A stretch of DNA of 64,000 bases, from contig CAVYEG010000006.1 of assembly GCA_963767565.1 (NCBI GenBank), positions 682,001 through 746,000 of the forward strand, given 5' to 3'. Shown piece after piece: positions 50,027 to 58,108 of the stretch. Positions within the stretch are counted from its first letter, which is position 1, and each line of letters begins with the position of its first letter. The notes below the pieces were generated by a model that did no database searches, was not told the origin of the DNA, and saw nothing but the letters and a program-made list of their open reading frames with translations. The position numbers were made by a program, and so were the translations under genes. Origin of the DNA: Palsa-504 sp963767565 (GTDB lineage: Bacteria; Actinomycetota; Actinomycetes; Streptosporangiales; Streptosporangiaceae).

Positions 50027-51724
50027 ATGAGGAGACTGCATCGCCGAAGAAGGCTCATTGCACTGGCGGCCGCCGGCCTGCTCACGGCTGGGCTCGCCGC
50101 CTGTTCATCGAGTTCAGGTTCGAGTTCGAGCTCCACAAGCAGCGCCACGACCACGGGCAAGACCCTGGTCATGGAGAGCTCGCCGGAGACCACCATCACC
50201 CAGGACTTCAACCCATTCGACCCCACGCCGGCCGCCTACGGCATGGGCGCGACCGGGCTCATCTACGAGCCGCTGATCCAGTTCGACCTCGCCTCGCCGA
50301 CGATCGACTACCCGTGGCTCGCCACGTCCTATGCGTGGTCTAACGGCGACAAGACCATCGCTTTCACGATCCGCCAGGGCGTGAAGTGGAACAACGGCAC
50401 TCCGCTGACCCCGGCCGACGTCGCCTTCACCTTCGACATGGTCAAGGCCAACGCGTCGATCAACAGCGGCGGCCTGAACATCTCCAGCGTGAGCACGTCC
50501 GGCGACACCGTGACGCTCACGTTCCCGACCTCCCAGTACACCAACCTGGAGGAAATCGCCGGCCAGGCGATCGTGCCGAAGTCACAGTGGAACGGCGTCA
50601 ACCCGGCGACCTTCACCGACGCGACCCCGGTCGGTACCGGGCCGTACATGCTGGGCAGCTTCACGCCGCAGGGCTTCATCCTGAAGAAGAATCCCTACTA
50701 CTGGCAGCTCGCTGACGTCAAGGTCCCGGACGTCGACTTCCCGGTCTACACCTCCAACACCGGCGCGCTCAGCGCGCTGTTCTCCAACCAGATCGACTGG
50801 ACCGGGAACTACATCCCGGGCTTGAAGAAGGAATTCGTCAACACCGACCCGGCTCACCACGGCTACTGGGAGGCGGCCGGCGGCGATGAGAGCCTCGAGC
50901 CGAACCTGACCAAGTGGCCGACCAACCAGCTGGCCGTACGGCAGGCGATGAGCCTCGCGGTCAACCGCACGCTGCTCGCCTCCGAGGGCGAAGCCGGTCT
51001 CGCGAGCCCGATCACCGAATCGGGCGGGCTGACCCTGCCGACCTTCCAGGCCTGGGCCGGACCGGTCACGTCGATGACCATGCCGAGCACCAGTAACGCG
51101 GCCGCGGCCGCGCAGGTCCTGACCAAGGCCGGCTTCACGAAGGGAAGCAACGGCTTCTTCGAGAAGGGCGGCAAGACCGTCGCGGTGACGATCATCAGCC
51201 CGACCGCGTACACGGATATGTCTGAGGTCGACTCCATCGCCGCCCAGGAGCTGAGGGGGGCCGGGATCGACGCGACGTTCCAGGGCCTGTCCGTGGATGC
51301 CTGGAACGCCGATGTCGCCGACGGTGACTTCTCCGTGACCGAGCACTGGTCGAACGGCGGGATCAGTCCGTACAACATGTACGACGGCTGGCTGAATAGC
51401 GCACTCGCCTCCGGCTCGGCCGCCGTCGGCGACTACGAGCGGCTGAACGACCCGGCGCTCAACGCCGACCTCGCCAAACTGGCCGGGGCCACGACGGTCT
51501 CGCAGCAGGCCACCGACCTGCTGCCGCTCGAGCAGTACGTGGCGGCCAACCTGCCGGTGATCCCGGTCACCACGGCGCCGGAGTGGTTCGAGTACAACTC
51601 GCAGAACTACACCGGCTGGCCGAGCCAGTCCAACCCGTACGACAGCGGCCAGCCGTCGGGAACGAATAACGGTCCCGGCTCCGGCACCGATGAAGTAGTA
51701 ATCCTGCACCTGCGCCCGCGGTAA
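50027..51724 (+). CDS. ABC importer substrate-binding lipoprotein, family 5
   Basis: 565 residues from ATG 50027 (GAGAAGGA at 50011-50018). Lipoprotein signal: RRRR, hydrophobic stretch, lipobox LAAC with Cys near residue 27, then a Ser-rich linker. Mature domain is a family 5 (Opp/Dpp/Nik) binding protein: GLIYEPLIQFD, AFTIRQGVKWNNGTPLTPADVAFTFD, VGTGPYMLGSFTPQGFILKKNPYYW. Family 5 proteins bind peptides or oligosaccharides such as cellobiose; the GH1 and LacI neighbours favour a glucoside. Last gene of the lacI-importer operon, ended by a hairpin. Confidence 0.93.
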   Translation: MRRLHRRRRLIALAAAGLLTAGLAACSSSSGSSSSSTSSATTTGKTLVMESSPETTITQDFNPFDPTPAAYGMGATGLIYEPLIQFDLASPTIDYPWLATSYAWSNGDKTIAFTIRQGVKWNNGTPLTPADVAFTFDMVKANASINSGGLNISSVSTSGDTVTLTFPTSQYTNLEEIAGQAIVPKSQWNGVNPATFTDATPVGTGPYMLGSFTPQGFILKKNPYYWQLADVKVPDVDFPVYTSNTGALSALFSNQIDWTGNYIPGLKKEFVNTDPAHHGYWEAAGGDESLEPNLTKWPTNQLAVRQAMSLAVNRTLLASEGEAGLASPITESGGLTLPTFQAWAGPVTSMTMPSTSNAAAAAQVLTKAGFTKGSNGFFEKGGKTVAVTIISPTAYTDMSEVDSIAAQELRGAGIDATFQGLSVDAWNADVADGDFSVTEHWSNGGISPYNMYDGWLNSALASGSAAVGDYERLNDPALNADLAKLAGATTVSQQATDLLPLEQYVAANLPVIPVTTAPEWFEYNSQNYTGWPSQSNPYDSGQPSGTNNGPGSGTDEVVILHLRPR

Positions 51725-51752
51725 CCCTCGCCAGCGGTCGTAGCAACAAGCG

Positions 51753-51791
51753 GGCCCGTTCCTGGCCGTCTCACTCGGTCAGGAACGGGCC
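51753..51791 (+). terminator. Hairpin terminator after importer operon
   Basis: GGCCCGTTCCTG (51753-51764) and CAGGAACGGGCC (51780-51791), a 12-bp perfect stem that can extend inward by three pairs, with no T-run. Confidence 0.75.
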
Positions 51792-51852
51792 TCACCCCAC
51801 GATCACATTAGCCCAGCTAGTAACAGGGAGCCATGGCGCAAGGTATCTGTTC

Positions 51853-51869
51853 ATGTTCCTCGTGAACAT
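51853..51869. promoter_or_regulatory. Inverted repeat before the epimerase operon
   Basis: ATGTTC-CTCGT-GAACAT, exact 6-bp inverted repeat with a 5-bp centre, 13 bp upstream of the GTG at 51882. Candidate operator; differs from the LacI sites at 44463-44497. Confidence 0.5.
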
Positions 51870-51881
51870 TATGAGGCACAT

Positions 51882-52727
51882 GTGTCCATAGTGACCACTG
51901 GGACCGGCGGGTCCGAGGGCTCGCCGGTGCGCATCGCCTTCAGCACGCTGGCATTCCCGGACGCCAGCCTGGCCGCAGCCGTCTCGCTCGGCCGGCAGTG
52001 GGGCTACGCCGGCGTCGAGCTGCGGCTCATCGACGGCGAGCTCATCGACCCGCGGCTGCCCGCCCCCGCCCGCGCCCAAGTCAGGCGGACCATAACCGCG
52101 GCCGGCCTGCCGGTCGTCGCGGTGGACAGTTCCATCCGCCTGACCGGTGACGATCCGGGCCCCGACCTGCGCAGGTTCCTCGAGCTGGCCAGCGACTGGG
52201 AGTCCCCGATGGTCCGCGTGTTCGGCGGTGCGCTGCGCGCTGACCGGGCGGAACGCCAGGAACAGCTTCAGGCCGCGGCCCGGGTGCTCGAGTCGTGCGT
52301 GCCGCTGGCGCGGCGGCTCGGCGTCGCCATCGGGGTAGAGACCCACGACGACTTCTCCGCCTCGTCGGTGGTGGCCGAACTGCTGGCCATGGCCGACCCA
52401 GACTGGGTAGGCGCGGTGTGGGACAGCCATCACCCGCACCGCATGGGCGAGCCGCCCGCCGACGTCTACGCCAACCTCGGCCGGCGTATCCTGCTCGCAC
52501 AGGTCAAGGACGCCCGCCGCACGCCCGGCGGTGACTGGGAGCTGGTCCTGCTCGGCGAGGGCGAGGTTCCGGTCATCCAGCTGCTCGGCCTGCTTAAGGC
52601 GGGCGGTTACCAGGGCTGGATCTCGGTCGAGTGGGAGAAGCGCTGGCACCCCGAGATCGCCGAGCCGCAGGTCGCGCTGCCGCAGTACTTCAGTGTGCTA
52701 GCCGAGTGGATGGAGTTGAAACCCTGA
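51882..52727 (+). CDS. Sugar phosphate isomerase/epimerase family protein
   Basis: 281 residues, a xylose isomerase-like TIM barrel (AP endonuclease 2 superfamily). Seen: RIAFSTLAFPDASL, GYAGVELRLIDGE, GVAIGVETHDDF, WDSHHPHRMGEPP, QVKDARR and GWISVEWEKRW, giving the Glu/Asp/His/Glu metal ligands. Start GTG at 51882 with GAGG upstream; GTGs at 51891 and 51927 are alternatives. It is coupled to the oxidoreductase gene by TGATG. Precise substrate unknown; see the operon finding. Confidence 0.88.
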   Translation: MSIVTTGTGGSEGSPVRIAFSTLAFPDASLAAAVSLGRQWGYAGVELRLIDGELIDPRLPAPARAQVRRTITAAGLPVVAVDSSIRLTGDDPGPDLRRFLELASDWESPMVRVFGGALRADRAERQEQLQAAARVLESCVPLARRLGVAIGVETHDDFSASSVVAELLAMADPDWVGAVWDSHHPHRMGEPPADVYANLGRRILLAQVKDARRTPGGDWELVLLGEGEVPVIQLLGLLKAGGYQGWISVEWEKRWHPEIAEPQVALPQYFSVLAEWMELKP

Positions 52728-53779
52728 TGCCCGTGACCCGCGGTTTCGGGATCGTCGGCACCGGAGTGATCGCCGCGATCCACGCCGACGCCATCGCCCT
52801 GCTTTCGAAACCCGGGCTGCCGAACGCCCGGCTGGTAGCGGTCACCGACGTGGCCGCCGGCGCCGCCGCGGCCTTCGCCGCCGCACATGGCTGCCCGGCC
52901 GAGCCCGATCTCGGCGCGCTGCTGGCCCGCCCCGATATCGAGGTGGTCTGCGTGTGCGTGCCGAGCGGCCTGCATGCGGCCATCGGGGTCCAGGCCGCGA
53001 AGGCGGGCAAGCACCTGGTCGTGGAGAAGCCGATCGACGTCAGCCTGGAGGCTGCGGACCGGCTCATCGACGCGGCGCGCGCAGCCGGGGTCACGCTGAC
53101 AGTGATCTCCCAGCACCGTTTCGACCCGGGCCTAATCGAGCTCAGGCGCCTGATCGACGACGGTGCCCTCGGCCGGCTCGTGCTCGGCGAGGCCAGCACC
53201 AAGTGGTACCGCAACCAGGCCTACTACGACAGCGCGGGCTGGCGCGGCACCTACGCCATGGACGGCGGCTCGCTGATGAACCAGGGCGTGCACTACGTCG
53301 ACCTGCTCCGCTGGTGCCTCGGACCGCCCGCCGAGGTCACGGCCGTGTGCACCACCCAGGCCCACCGGATCGAGGTGGAGGACACCTCGCTGGCCATCGT
53401 CAAGTTCCCCTCGGGAGCCGTCGGCACCATCCTGTCGAGCACCGCCGCCTACCCCGGCTTCCCGCAACGCCTGGAGATCACCGGGACCGCGGGCACCGTG
53501 ATCGTCGAGGACGGCCAGATCGCCCGTCGCGCGATCGCCGCCGACCGCGGCGGCCAGGCTCCGGCTGAGACTGCCGCCGGGCAGCCCGGGACCGCGGCGG
53601 CCGACCCGGCCGCGCTGGAGGTGGCCAGCCATGCCGCGCAGCTCGCCGACCTGCTCGCGGCCGTCGATACCGGACGCGAGCCGGCCGTCACCGGGCAGGA
53701 CGGCCGCGACGCGCTGGAGATCATCTGCGCCGTCTACGAGTCGTCCCGCACCGGCCGGGCCGTTAGCCTGGCCCGGTGA
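52727..53779 (+). CDS. Gfo/Idh/MocA-family oxidoreductase
   Basis: 350 residues from ATG 52727 in a TGATG overlap. N-terminal Rossmann domain (FGIVGTGVIAAIHADAI; VVCVCVPSGLHA) and the hallmark EKP (KHLVVEKPIDV), followed by a C-terminal domain with GGSLMNQGVHYVDLLRW, where the catalytic Lys and His sit. Oxidises a sugar or inositol hydroxyl with NAD(P). Flanked by two TIM-barrel epimerases in one overlapping operon. Confidence 0.92.
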   Translation: MPVTRGFGIVGTGVIAAIHADAIALLSKPGLPNARLVAVTDVAAGAAAAFAAAHGCPAEPDLGALLARPDIEVVCVCVPSGLHAAIGVQAAKAGKHLVVEKPIDVSLEAADRLIDAARAAGVTLTVISQHRFDPGLIELRRLIDDGALGRLVLGEASTKWYRNQAYYDSAGWRGTYAMDGGSLMNQGVHYVDLLRWCLGPPAEVTAVCTTQAHRIEVEDTSLAIVKFPSGAVGTILSSTAAYPGFPQRLEITGTAGTVIVEDGQIARRAIAADRGGQAPAETAAGQPGTAAADPAALEVASHAAQLADLLAAVDTGREPAVTGQDGRDALEIICAVYESSRTGRAVSLAR

Positions 53780-54606
53780 GCGTCGTCCTGACCGGATTCG
53801 CCGACGAGATCTCGCCGGACCCGCGAGCCCAGCTGGCCACCCTGGCGGCCGAGTCCCTCTCCCATCTCGAGTTGCGCAGCGCCTGGTCAGTGAACGTGGC
53901 CGAGTTCACCGCCGAGCACCTCGCCGCCTTCCGCGCGGCCGTGGACGAGGCCGGGATCCAGGTGTCCGCGATCGGCTCCCCCATCGGCAAGATCGCGGTC
54001 GGGGCGCCGCTGGGTCCTGAGCTGGACCGGATGCGCCGCGTGGCCGACGTCGCCGGCGAGCTCGGCACCTCGATTGTCCGGGTCTTCTCCTTCTTCATCC
54101 CGGCGGGCCAGCCGCCGGAGCGGTACCGCGGCGAGGTGATCGACCGCATGGGCGCCCTGACCCGGATCGCCGAGGAGCGCGGCCTGACCCTGGCCCACGA
54201 GAACGAGAAGGAGATCTACGGTGACGTCCCCGGCCGGTGCGCCGACCTGATCACCACCGTCGGCTCGCCTGCCCTGCAGGCCACCTTCGACCCGGCCAAC
54301 TTCGTCCAGTGCGGCATCAGGCCGTTCTCCGACGCGTACGGCCTGCTCCGGCCCTATCTGGTCTATCTGCAGGTCAAGGACGCGCTGGCCGCGACCGGCG
54401 AGGTCGTCCCGGCCGGGCAGGGCGACGGACAGCTGGCCGAGACGCTGGCCGCCCTCCGTGACTCGGGCTTCGCGGGCTTCATGTCACTCGAGCCGCACCT
54501 GGCCCAGGCCGGCCGCTTCGGCGGCTTCAGCGGCCCGCAGGAGTTTGTTCGGGCCGCGCAGGCTCTGAAATTTATGCTGAACGAACTGGGCATCTCCTGG
54601 CGGTAA
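53776..54606 (+). CDS. Sugar phosphate isomerase/epimerase family protein
   Basis: 276 residues. TIM barrel of the same superfamily as the gene two upstream but not its close copy: LTGFADEISPDPRAQLATL, HLELRSAWSVNV, LAHENEKEIYGD with the metal Glu, ATFDPANFVQCG, YLQVKDALAATGE and FMSLEPHLAQ with the second Glu. GTG start overlaps the oxidoreductase stop (GTGA). Converges on the ABC permease gene 35 bp away. Confidence 0.9.
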   Translation: MSVVLTGFADEISPDPRAQLATLAAESLSHLELRSAWSVNVAEFTAEHLAAFRAAVDEAGIQVSAIGSPIGKIAVGAPLGPELDRMRRVADVAGELGTSIVRVFSFFIPAGQPPERYRGEVIDRMGALTRIAEERGLTLAHENEKEIYGDVPGRCADLITTVGSPALQATFDPANFVQCGIRPFSDAYGLLRPYLVYLQVKDALAATGEVVPAGQGDGQLAETLAALRDSGFAGFMSLEPHLAQAGRFGGFSGPQEFVRAAQALKFMLNELGISWR

Positions 54607-54641
54607 CCCTGATCCCAGTCCGCTGCCAGACGCGGCCGGTC

Positions 54642-55526
54642 CTAGACATTGCCGGTCAGGCCCCAGCGGCGGCGGATGGCCTTATCGGCCATGCCGAACA
54701 GCGTGTGCACGATGATGCCCAGGATCAAGATCACGATGATGATCGCGGTAGCGCTTTCCATGTCAGCCTGGGCCTGGTCAGTTGACAGCAGCACGCCCAG
54801 GGACGGCTGGCCCGCGATGGTGACCAGCAGTTCGCCCGCCATCAGGCTGCGCCACGCGAAGGCCCAGCCCTGCCGCAGCCCGGCCACGAACGCGGGCAGC
54901 GAGGCCGGCAGGATCAGGTACCGGTACAGCGAAAGCCTGCGCAGCCCCATCATCTTGCCCGCCCGCAGCAGCAGCGGCGGGGTGTAGTCCACGCCGGCGA
55001 TGAGGCCGTTGGCGATCGACGGGGCGGCGCCCAGGATGATGACGAACAAGATGGTGGTGGTGGTGATGCCGAACAGGATGATCGCGAACGGGAACCACGC
55101 GATCGACGGCAAAGTCTGCAGCCCGGTGATCAGCGAGCCGATGCCCGCCCGTAGGGGCGGGATCCGCGAGACCAGCGCGCCGATGACCGAGCCGATCACT
55201 ACCGCGAGCGCGAATCCGATGACGGCGCGCAGGGCGGTGACGCCGATGGCGTGCCAGAGCTCACCCGTCCCCAGCTGGTCCCACAGGTTGGCCAGGGTCG
55301 GGCCCGGCGCGGGGAAGATCAGCTTCTTCCAGCCGCTGGCGGCGATCACTTCCCATACGGCCAGCACGATGGCGATCGCGAGCACCATGGGCCACAGGGC
55401 CGCCCAGCCGCGGTTGACCAGGCGGTGCCCGCGCTGTTCCGGCGGCGTCTCGGCATCGAGCGACTCGAGCCAAGCCAGCCTCTCCGCGTAAGCTGGCCGC
55501 GATGTCGGGTCGTCACCGGACGGCAT
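54642..55526 (-). CDS. ABC permease, SsuC/TauC type
   Basis: 294 residues with about six helices; EAA-loop-like motif LLLRAGKMMGLRRLSLYRYLILPASLPAFVAGL read in two parts is typical of sulfonate/nitrate/taurine permeases. N-terminal 35 residues are soluble and acidic. It overlaps the ATPase gene by 14 bp and is the last gene of a three-gene importer operon (binding protein, ATPase, permease). Confidence 0.92.
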   Translation of the reverse strand: MPSGDDPTSRPAYAERLAWLESLDAETPPEQRGHRLVNRGWAALWPMVLAIAIVLAVWEVIAASGWKKLIFPAPGPTLANLWDQLGTGELWHAIGVTALRAVIGFALAVVIGSVIGALVSRIPPLRAGIGSLITGLQTLPSIAWFPFAIILFGITTTTILFVIILGAAPSIANGLIAGVDYTPPLLLRAGKMMGLRRLSLYRYLILPASLPAFVAGLRQGWAFAWRSLMAGELLVTIAGQPSLGVLLSTDQAQADMESATAIIIVILILGIIVHTLFGMADKAIRRRWGLTGNV

Positions 55527-56313
55527 GGCTCATCTCCTCCCGCAGCCGGTCGGTAATCTGCGCGGCCAATTCCGCGACCGGTGCCGAGTCGATCCGCCGC
55601 GGGCGCTCGATGCGCACGGCGAGCTCCTCGACCACCCGGCCCGGGCGGCTGCTCAGCACCACCACCCGGTCGCCGAGCCGGACCGCTTCCTGCACGTTGT
55701 GGGTCACGAACAAGATGGTCAGCTGCCGACCAGCGCAGACGCGGTCGAGCTCGTCGTGCAGCAGGTCCCTCGTCATCGCGTCCAGCGCGCCGAACGGCTC
55801 GTCCATCAGCAGCACGTCGGCGTCCTGGGCGAGTGCGCGGGCCAGCGCCACCCGCTGCCGCATGCCGCCGGACAGTTCGTGCGGCCGCTTGCCGCCGAAC
55901 CCGCTCAGGTTCACCGTCTCCAGCAACTCCGCGGTCCGCTGCCGGCGCTCAGCCCGACCGACGCCACGGGCCCGGAGGGCGAGCTCGATGTTGCCCGCCG
56001 CGGTGAGCCACGGGAATAGCGCAGGCTCCTGGAACAGGAGAGCCACCCGGCCGGATGCCGATACCTCGCCCGCGGTGGGCTGCTCCAGCCCGGCGACCAG
56101 GGAGAGCAGCGTGGACTTGCCGCAGCCCGATGCCCCGATCAGGCAGGTGAACTCCCCCGGCGGGACCTCGAGCGAGATCTGGTCCAGCGCCTTGACGGCC
56201 GACGCGCCGCGCCCGAATACCTTCGACACGGCCGCCAGCCGGACGGCCGCCGTTCCGACCGCCGGGCGCTGGCTGACGACCGTCACGGAATTAGCCTGCC
56301 TGACCATGGCCAC
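55513..56313 (-). CDS. ABC ATPase, SsuB/TauB type
   Basis: 266 residues. Walker A GASGCGKSTLL, Q-loop VALLFQEPALFPW, signature LSGGMRQRVALARAL, Walker B VLLMDEPFGALD, switch His in FVTHNVQEAV. This set is typical of nitrate/sulfonate/taurine importers. Start is ATG 56313 or the second Met at 56307. Begins 8 bp after the binding-protein stop. Confidence 0.93.
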   Translation of the reverse strand: MAMVRQANSVTVVSQRPAVGTAAVRLAAVSKVFGRGASAVKALDQISLEVPPGEFTCLIGASGCGKSTLLSLVAGLEQPTAGEVSASGRVALLFQEPALFPWLTAAGNIELALRARGVGRAERRQRTAELLETVNLSGFGGKRPHELSGGMRQRVALARALAQDADVLLMDEPFGALDAMTRDLLHDELDRVCAGRQLTILFVTHNVQEAVRLGDRVVVLSSRPGRVVEELAVRIERPRRIDSAPVAELAAQITDRLREEMSHAVR

Positions 56314-56321
56314 CCGTCCTC

Positions 56322-57380
56322 CTATGAACCGGCCTGCGGCTCGCCCGCCGCGGTTAGCGCCTGGTTGAGCGGACCGAGATCGAAGATCCCGCTCAGGTTG
56401 ACCGGCTTGAGCAGGCCGAGCCCGACGGCCTGTGACGCGTCGCTGGTCAGCGACGACTCGTCCGGGTCATCGGTGAAGGTGATCTCCTTGAACGAGGCGG
56501 CCACCAGGCTCGACTTGAGCGGCTTGCCGGTGTAGACGGCAAGCTCGGCGTTCGTGTCCGCCTCCGCCTGGGCCGGGCTGGACTTGATGAAGTCGTTCGC
56601 CTGGATCTGGGCCTTGATCAAGTCCGCCACGACCGCCGGGTGCGCGGATAGGAAGCTCTGGGTCACGACCAGCAGGGTGGTGACGCCGGGCTCACTGAGC
56701 AGCACCGTGCCGCCGTCGCTGACCATCTCGATGTCGTAGGGCGCAGGCTCGGAGCCGCCCGCGATCTGACCCGATTTGAACTCCAGGACCGCGGCCGAGT
56801 TCGGCGTGGTCGGCTTGACGAACGCGTCGCCGCCGCCCGTCGAGGTGGTCGCCAACCCGTTCTGCTTCAGCCAGTAGCGCAGGGCGACGTCCTGGGTATT
56901 ACCGAGCGACGGCGTAGCCAGTGTCTTGCCTCGGAGCTGGCCGGCCGAGCTGATCCCCTTGGCGACCACCACCGACGCACCCCCGGTCGCCGCACCGGAC
57001 ACGATCTTGATCGCGGTGCCGCCGGACTTCTGCCAGGCGTTGATGGCCGGGTTCGGGCCGACGTAGGCGGCGTCGAGCTGGCCGGCCAGGAGCGCCGTCG
57101 TCTCCTGGGTCCCGCTGCTAAAGGCGGTCGGCTTCAACGTCCCCGCCGAGCCGAGGTCCTTGGTGAAGAAACCCTCCTTCAGCGCGACAAGCGCGGATGC
57201 GTGCGTGAGGTTCTCGAGAAAGCCCAGCCGGACCGTTACCGGCGCCGCGTCCGAGCTCGCGGTGCTGCCGGCCGAAGCCGACGAACCCGATGCCGTGGAG
57301 GACGAGGACGAGGGCGAGGATGAGCAGCCCGCCAGCAGCAGTGCGGCGCCGATCATCGCGGCGGCCGTAACACGTCGCAT
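56322..57380 (-). CDS. ABC substrate-binding lipoprotein, SsuA/TauA/NMT1 type
   Basis: 352 residues from ATG 57380, with AGGAG eight bases upstream; a longer frame to 57401 is rejected. Lipobox LLLAGCSS near residue 18 and a Ser/Ala linker. Mature protein is an NMT1/THI5-like periplasmic domain: VRLGFLENLTHASALVALKEGFF, LLAGQLDAAYVGPNPAINAW, LRGKTLATPSLGNTQDVALRYWLK. These bind sulfonates, nitrate, or pyrimidines; with no sulfonate monooxygenase beside it the ligand is open. Confidence 0.92.
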   Translation of the reverse strand: MRRVTAAAMIGAALLLAGCSSSPSSSSSTASGSSASAGSTASSDAAPVTVRLGFLENLTHASALVALKEGFFTKDLGSAGTLKPTAFSSGTQETTALLAGQLDAAYVGPNPAINAWQKSGGTAIKIVSGAATGGASVVVAKGISSAGQLRGKTLATPSLGNTQDVALRYWLKQNGLATTSTGGGDAFVKPTTPNSAAVLEFKSGQIAGGSEPAPYDIEMVSDGGTVLLSEPGVTTLLVVTQSFLSAHPAVVADLIKAQIQANDFIKSSPAQAEADTNAELAVYTGKPLKSSLVAASFKEITFTDDPDESSLTSDASQAVGLGLLKPVNLSGIFDLGPLNQALTAAGEPQAGS

Positions 57381-57653
57381 GTCATGAACTCCTGAAGCCA
57401 TTAATGTCTATCGTTTATATAGGGAAACACGCTCGATTCACTATACATAGAGTCGGCAAAATAGGAAATCAGGCCCGGAGTTCCGGCCGGCCAGAGCCGG
57501 CTGCGGCGAGTCTGGCCGCCCGATCAGGGTCGCCTGTCACATCTGGCCCCGCTGGCAGCCGCCACGGGATAAAAGGGCGTTCAGTCTTATCGTGGACCGT
57601 TACCTCTGGCGAGGGTAAACGTCCACGATCGTCAGGGGCCTGGTCCAGCCGCG
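57381..57653. promoter_or_regulatory. Promoter region of the sulfonate-type importer
   Basis: 273 bp without a gene. The 57405-57470 part is markedly AT-rich; on the minus strand it offers TATAGT with TTTCCT 17 bp upstream as a weak promoter. Nothing else recognisable. Confidence 0.4.
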
Positions 57654-58040
57654 TCAGTTGCCTTCGTCGCTTGAATCCTGCAGCGTGACGCCGGCTACCG
57701 AGGGGAACTTGGACAGGCACTTTTCCAGCACGGCCACGTCCGCGTTGCTGGCCTTGTTGATCTGGTAGATCACCTGCTGCAGTGCGTACGGGGAGTTGAG
57801 GTTAGACGGCAGCGGCTGCGGGACCACGGTAGGTGTCTTGCAGGCTGAGCGCACCGCCAGCCGCTGCGCCAGGGACGCGCCGTCCCGGAAGGTGACGACG
57901 GCCTGCCGCTGCCCGAGCGCGGCATCGAACTGCGAGCAGCCGGCCAGCGCGGTCACGGCGGCGGTCACCGCTCCGGCGGCGAGCAGCAGGCGGCCGCGGC
58001 GCGGCGGTTCGCCGCCCACTACGTCGGGTAGTAGCCGCAT
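57654..58040 (-). CDS. Putative small lipoprotein
   Basis: 128 residues. A hydrophobic segment ending in LAGC (about 23-35) looks like a lipoprotein signal, preceded by an unusually long basic N-terminus (PPRRGRLLL). The mature part contains VVTFRDGASLAQRLAVRSAC and AVLEKCLSKFPSVAGVTLQD, with two Cys that could pair. I do not recognise a family. Divergent from the GH15 gene. Confidence 0.72.
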   Translation of the reverse strand: MRLLPDVVGGEPPRRGRLLLAAGAVTAAVTALAGCSQFDAALGQRQAVVTFRDGASLAQRLAVRSACKTPTVVPQPLPSNLNSPYALQQVIYQINKASNADVAVLEKCLSKFPSVAGVTLQDSSDEGN

Positions 58041-58108
58041 GATGCCAGCCTACGGGCACCGGGTGCCTAGTACGGTATCGGCAGGGGGACACCCATCCAG
58101 GAGGAACT

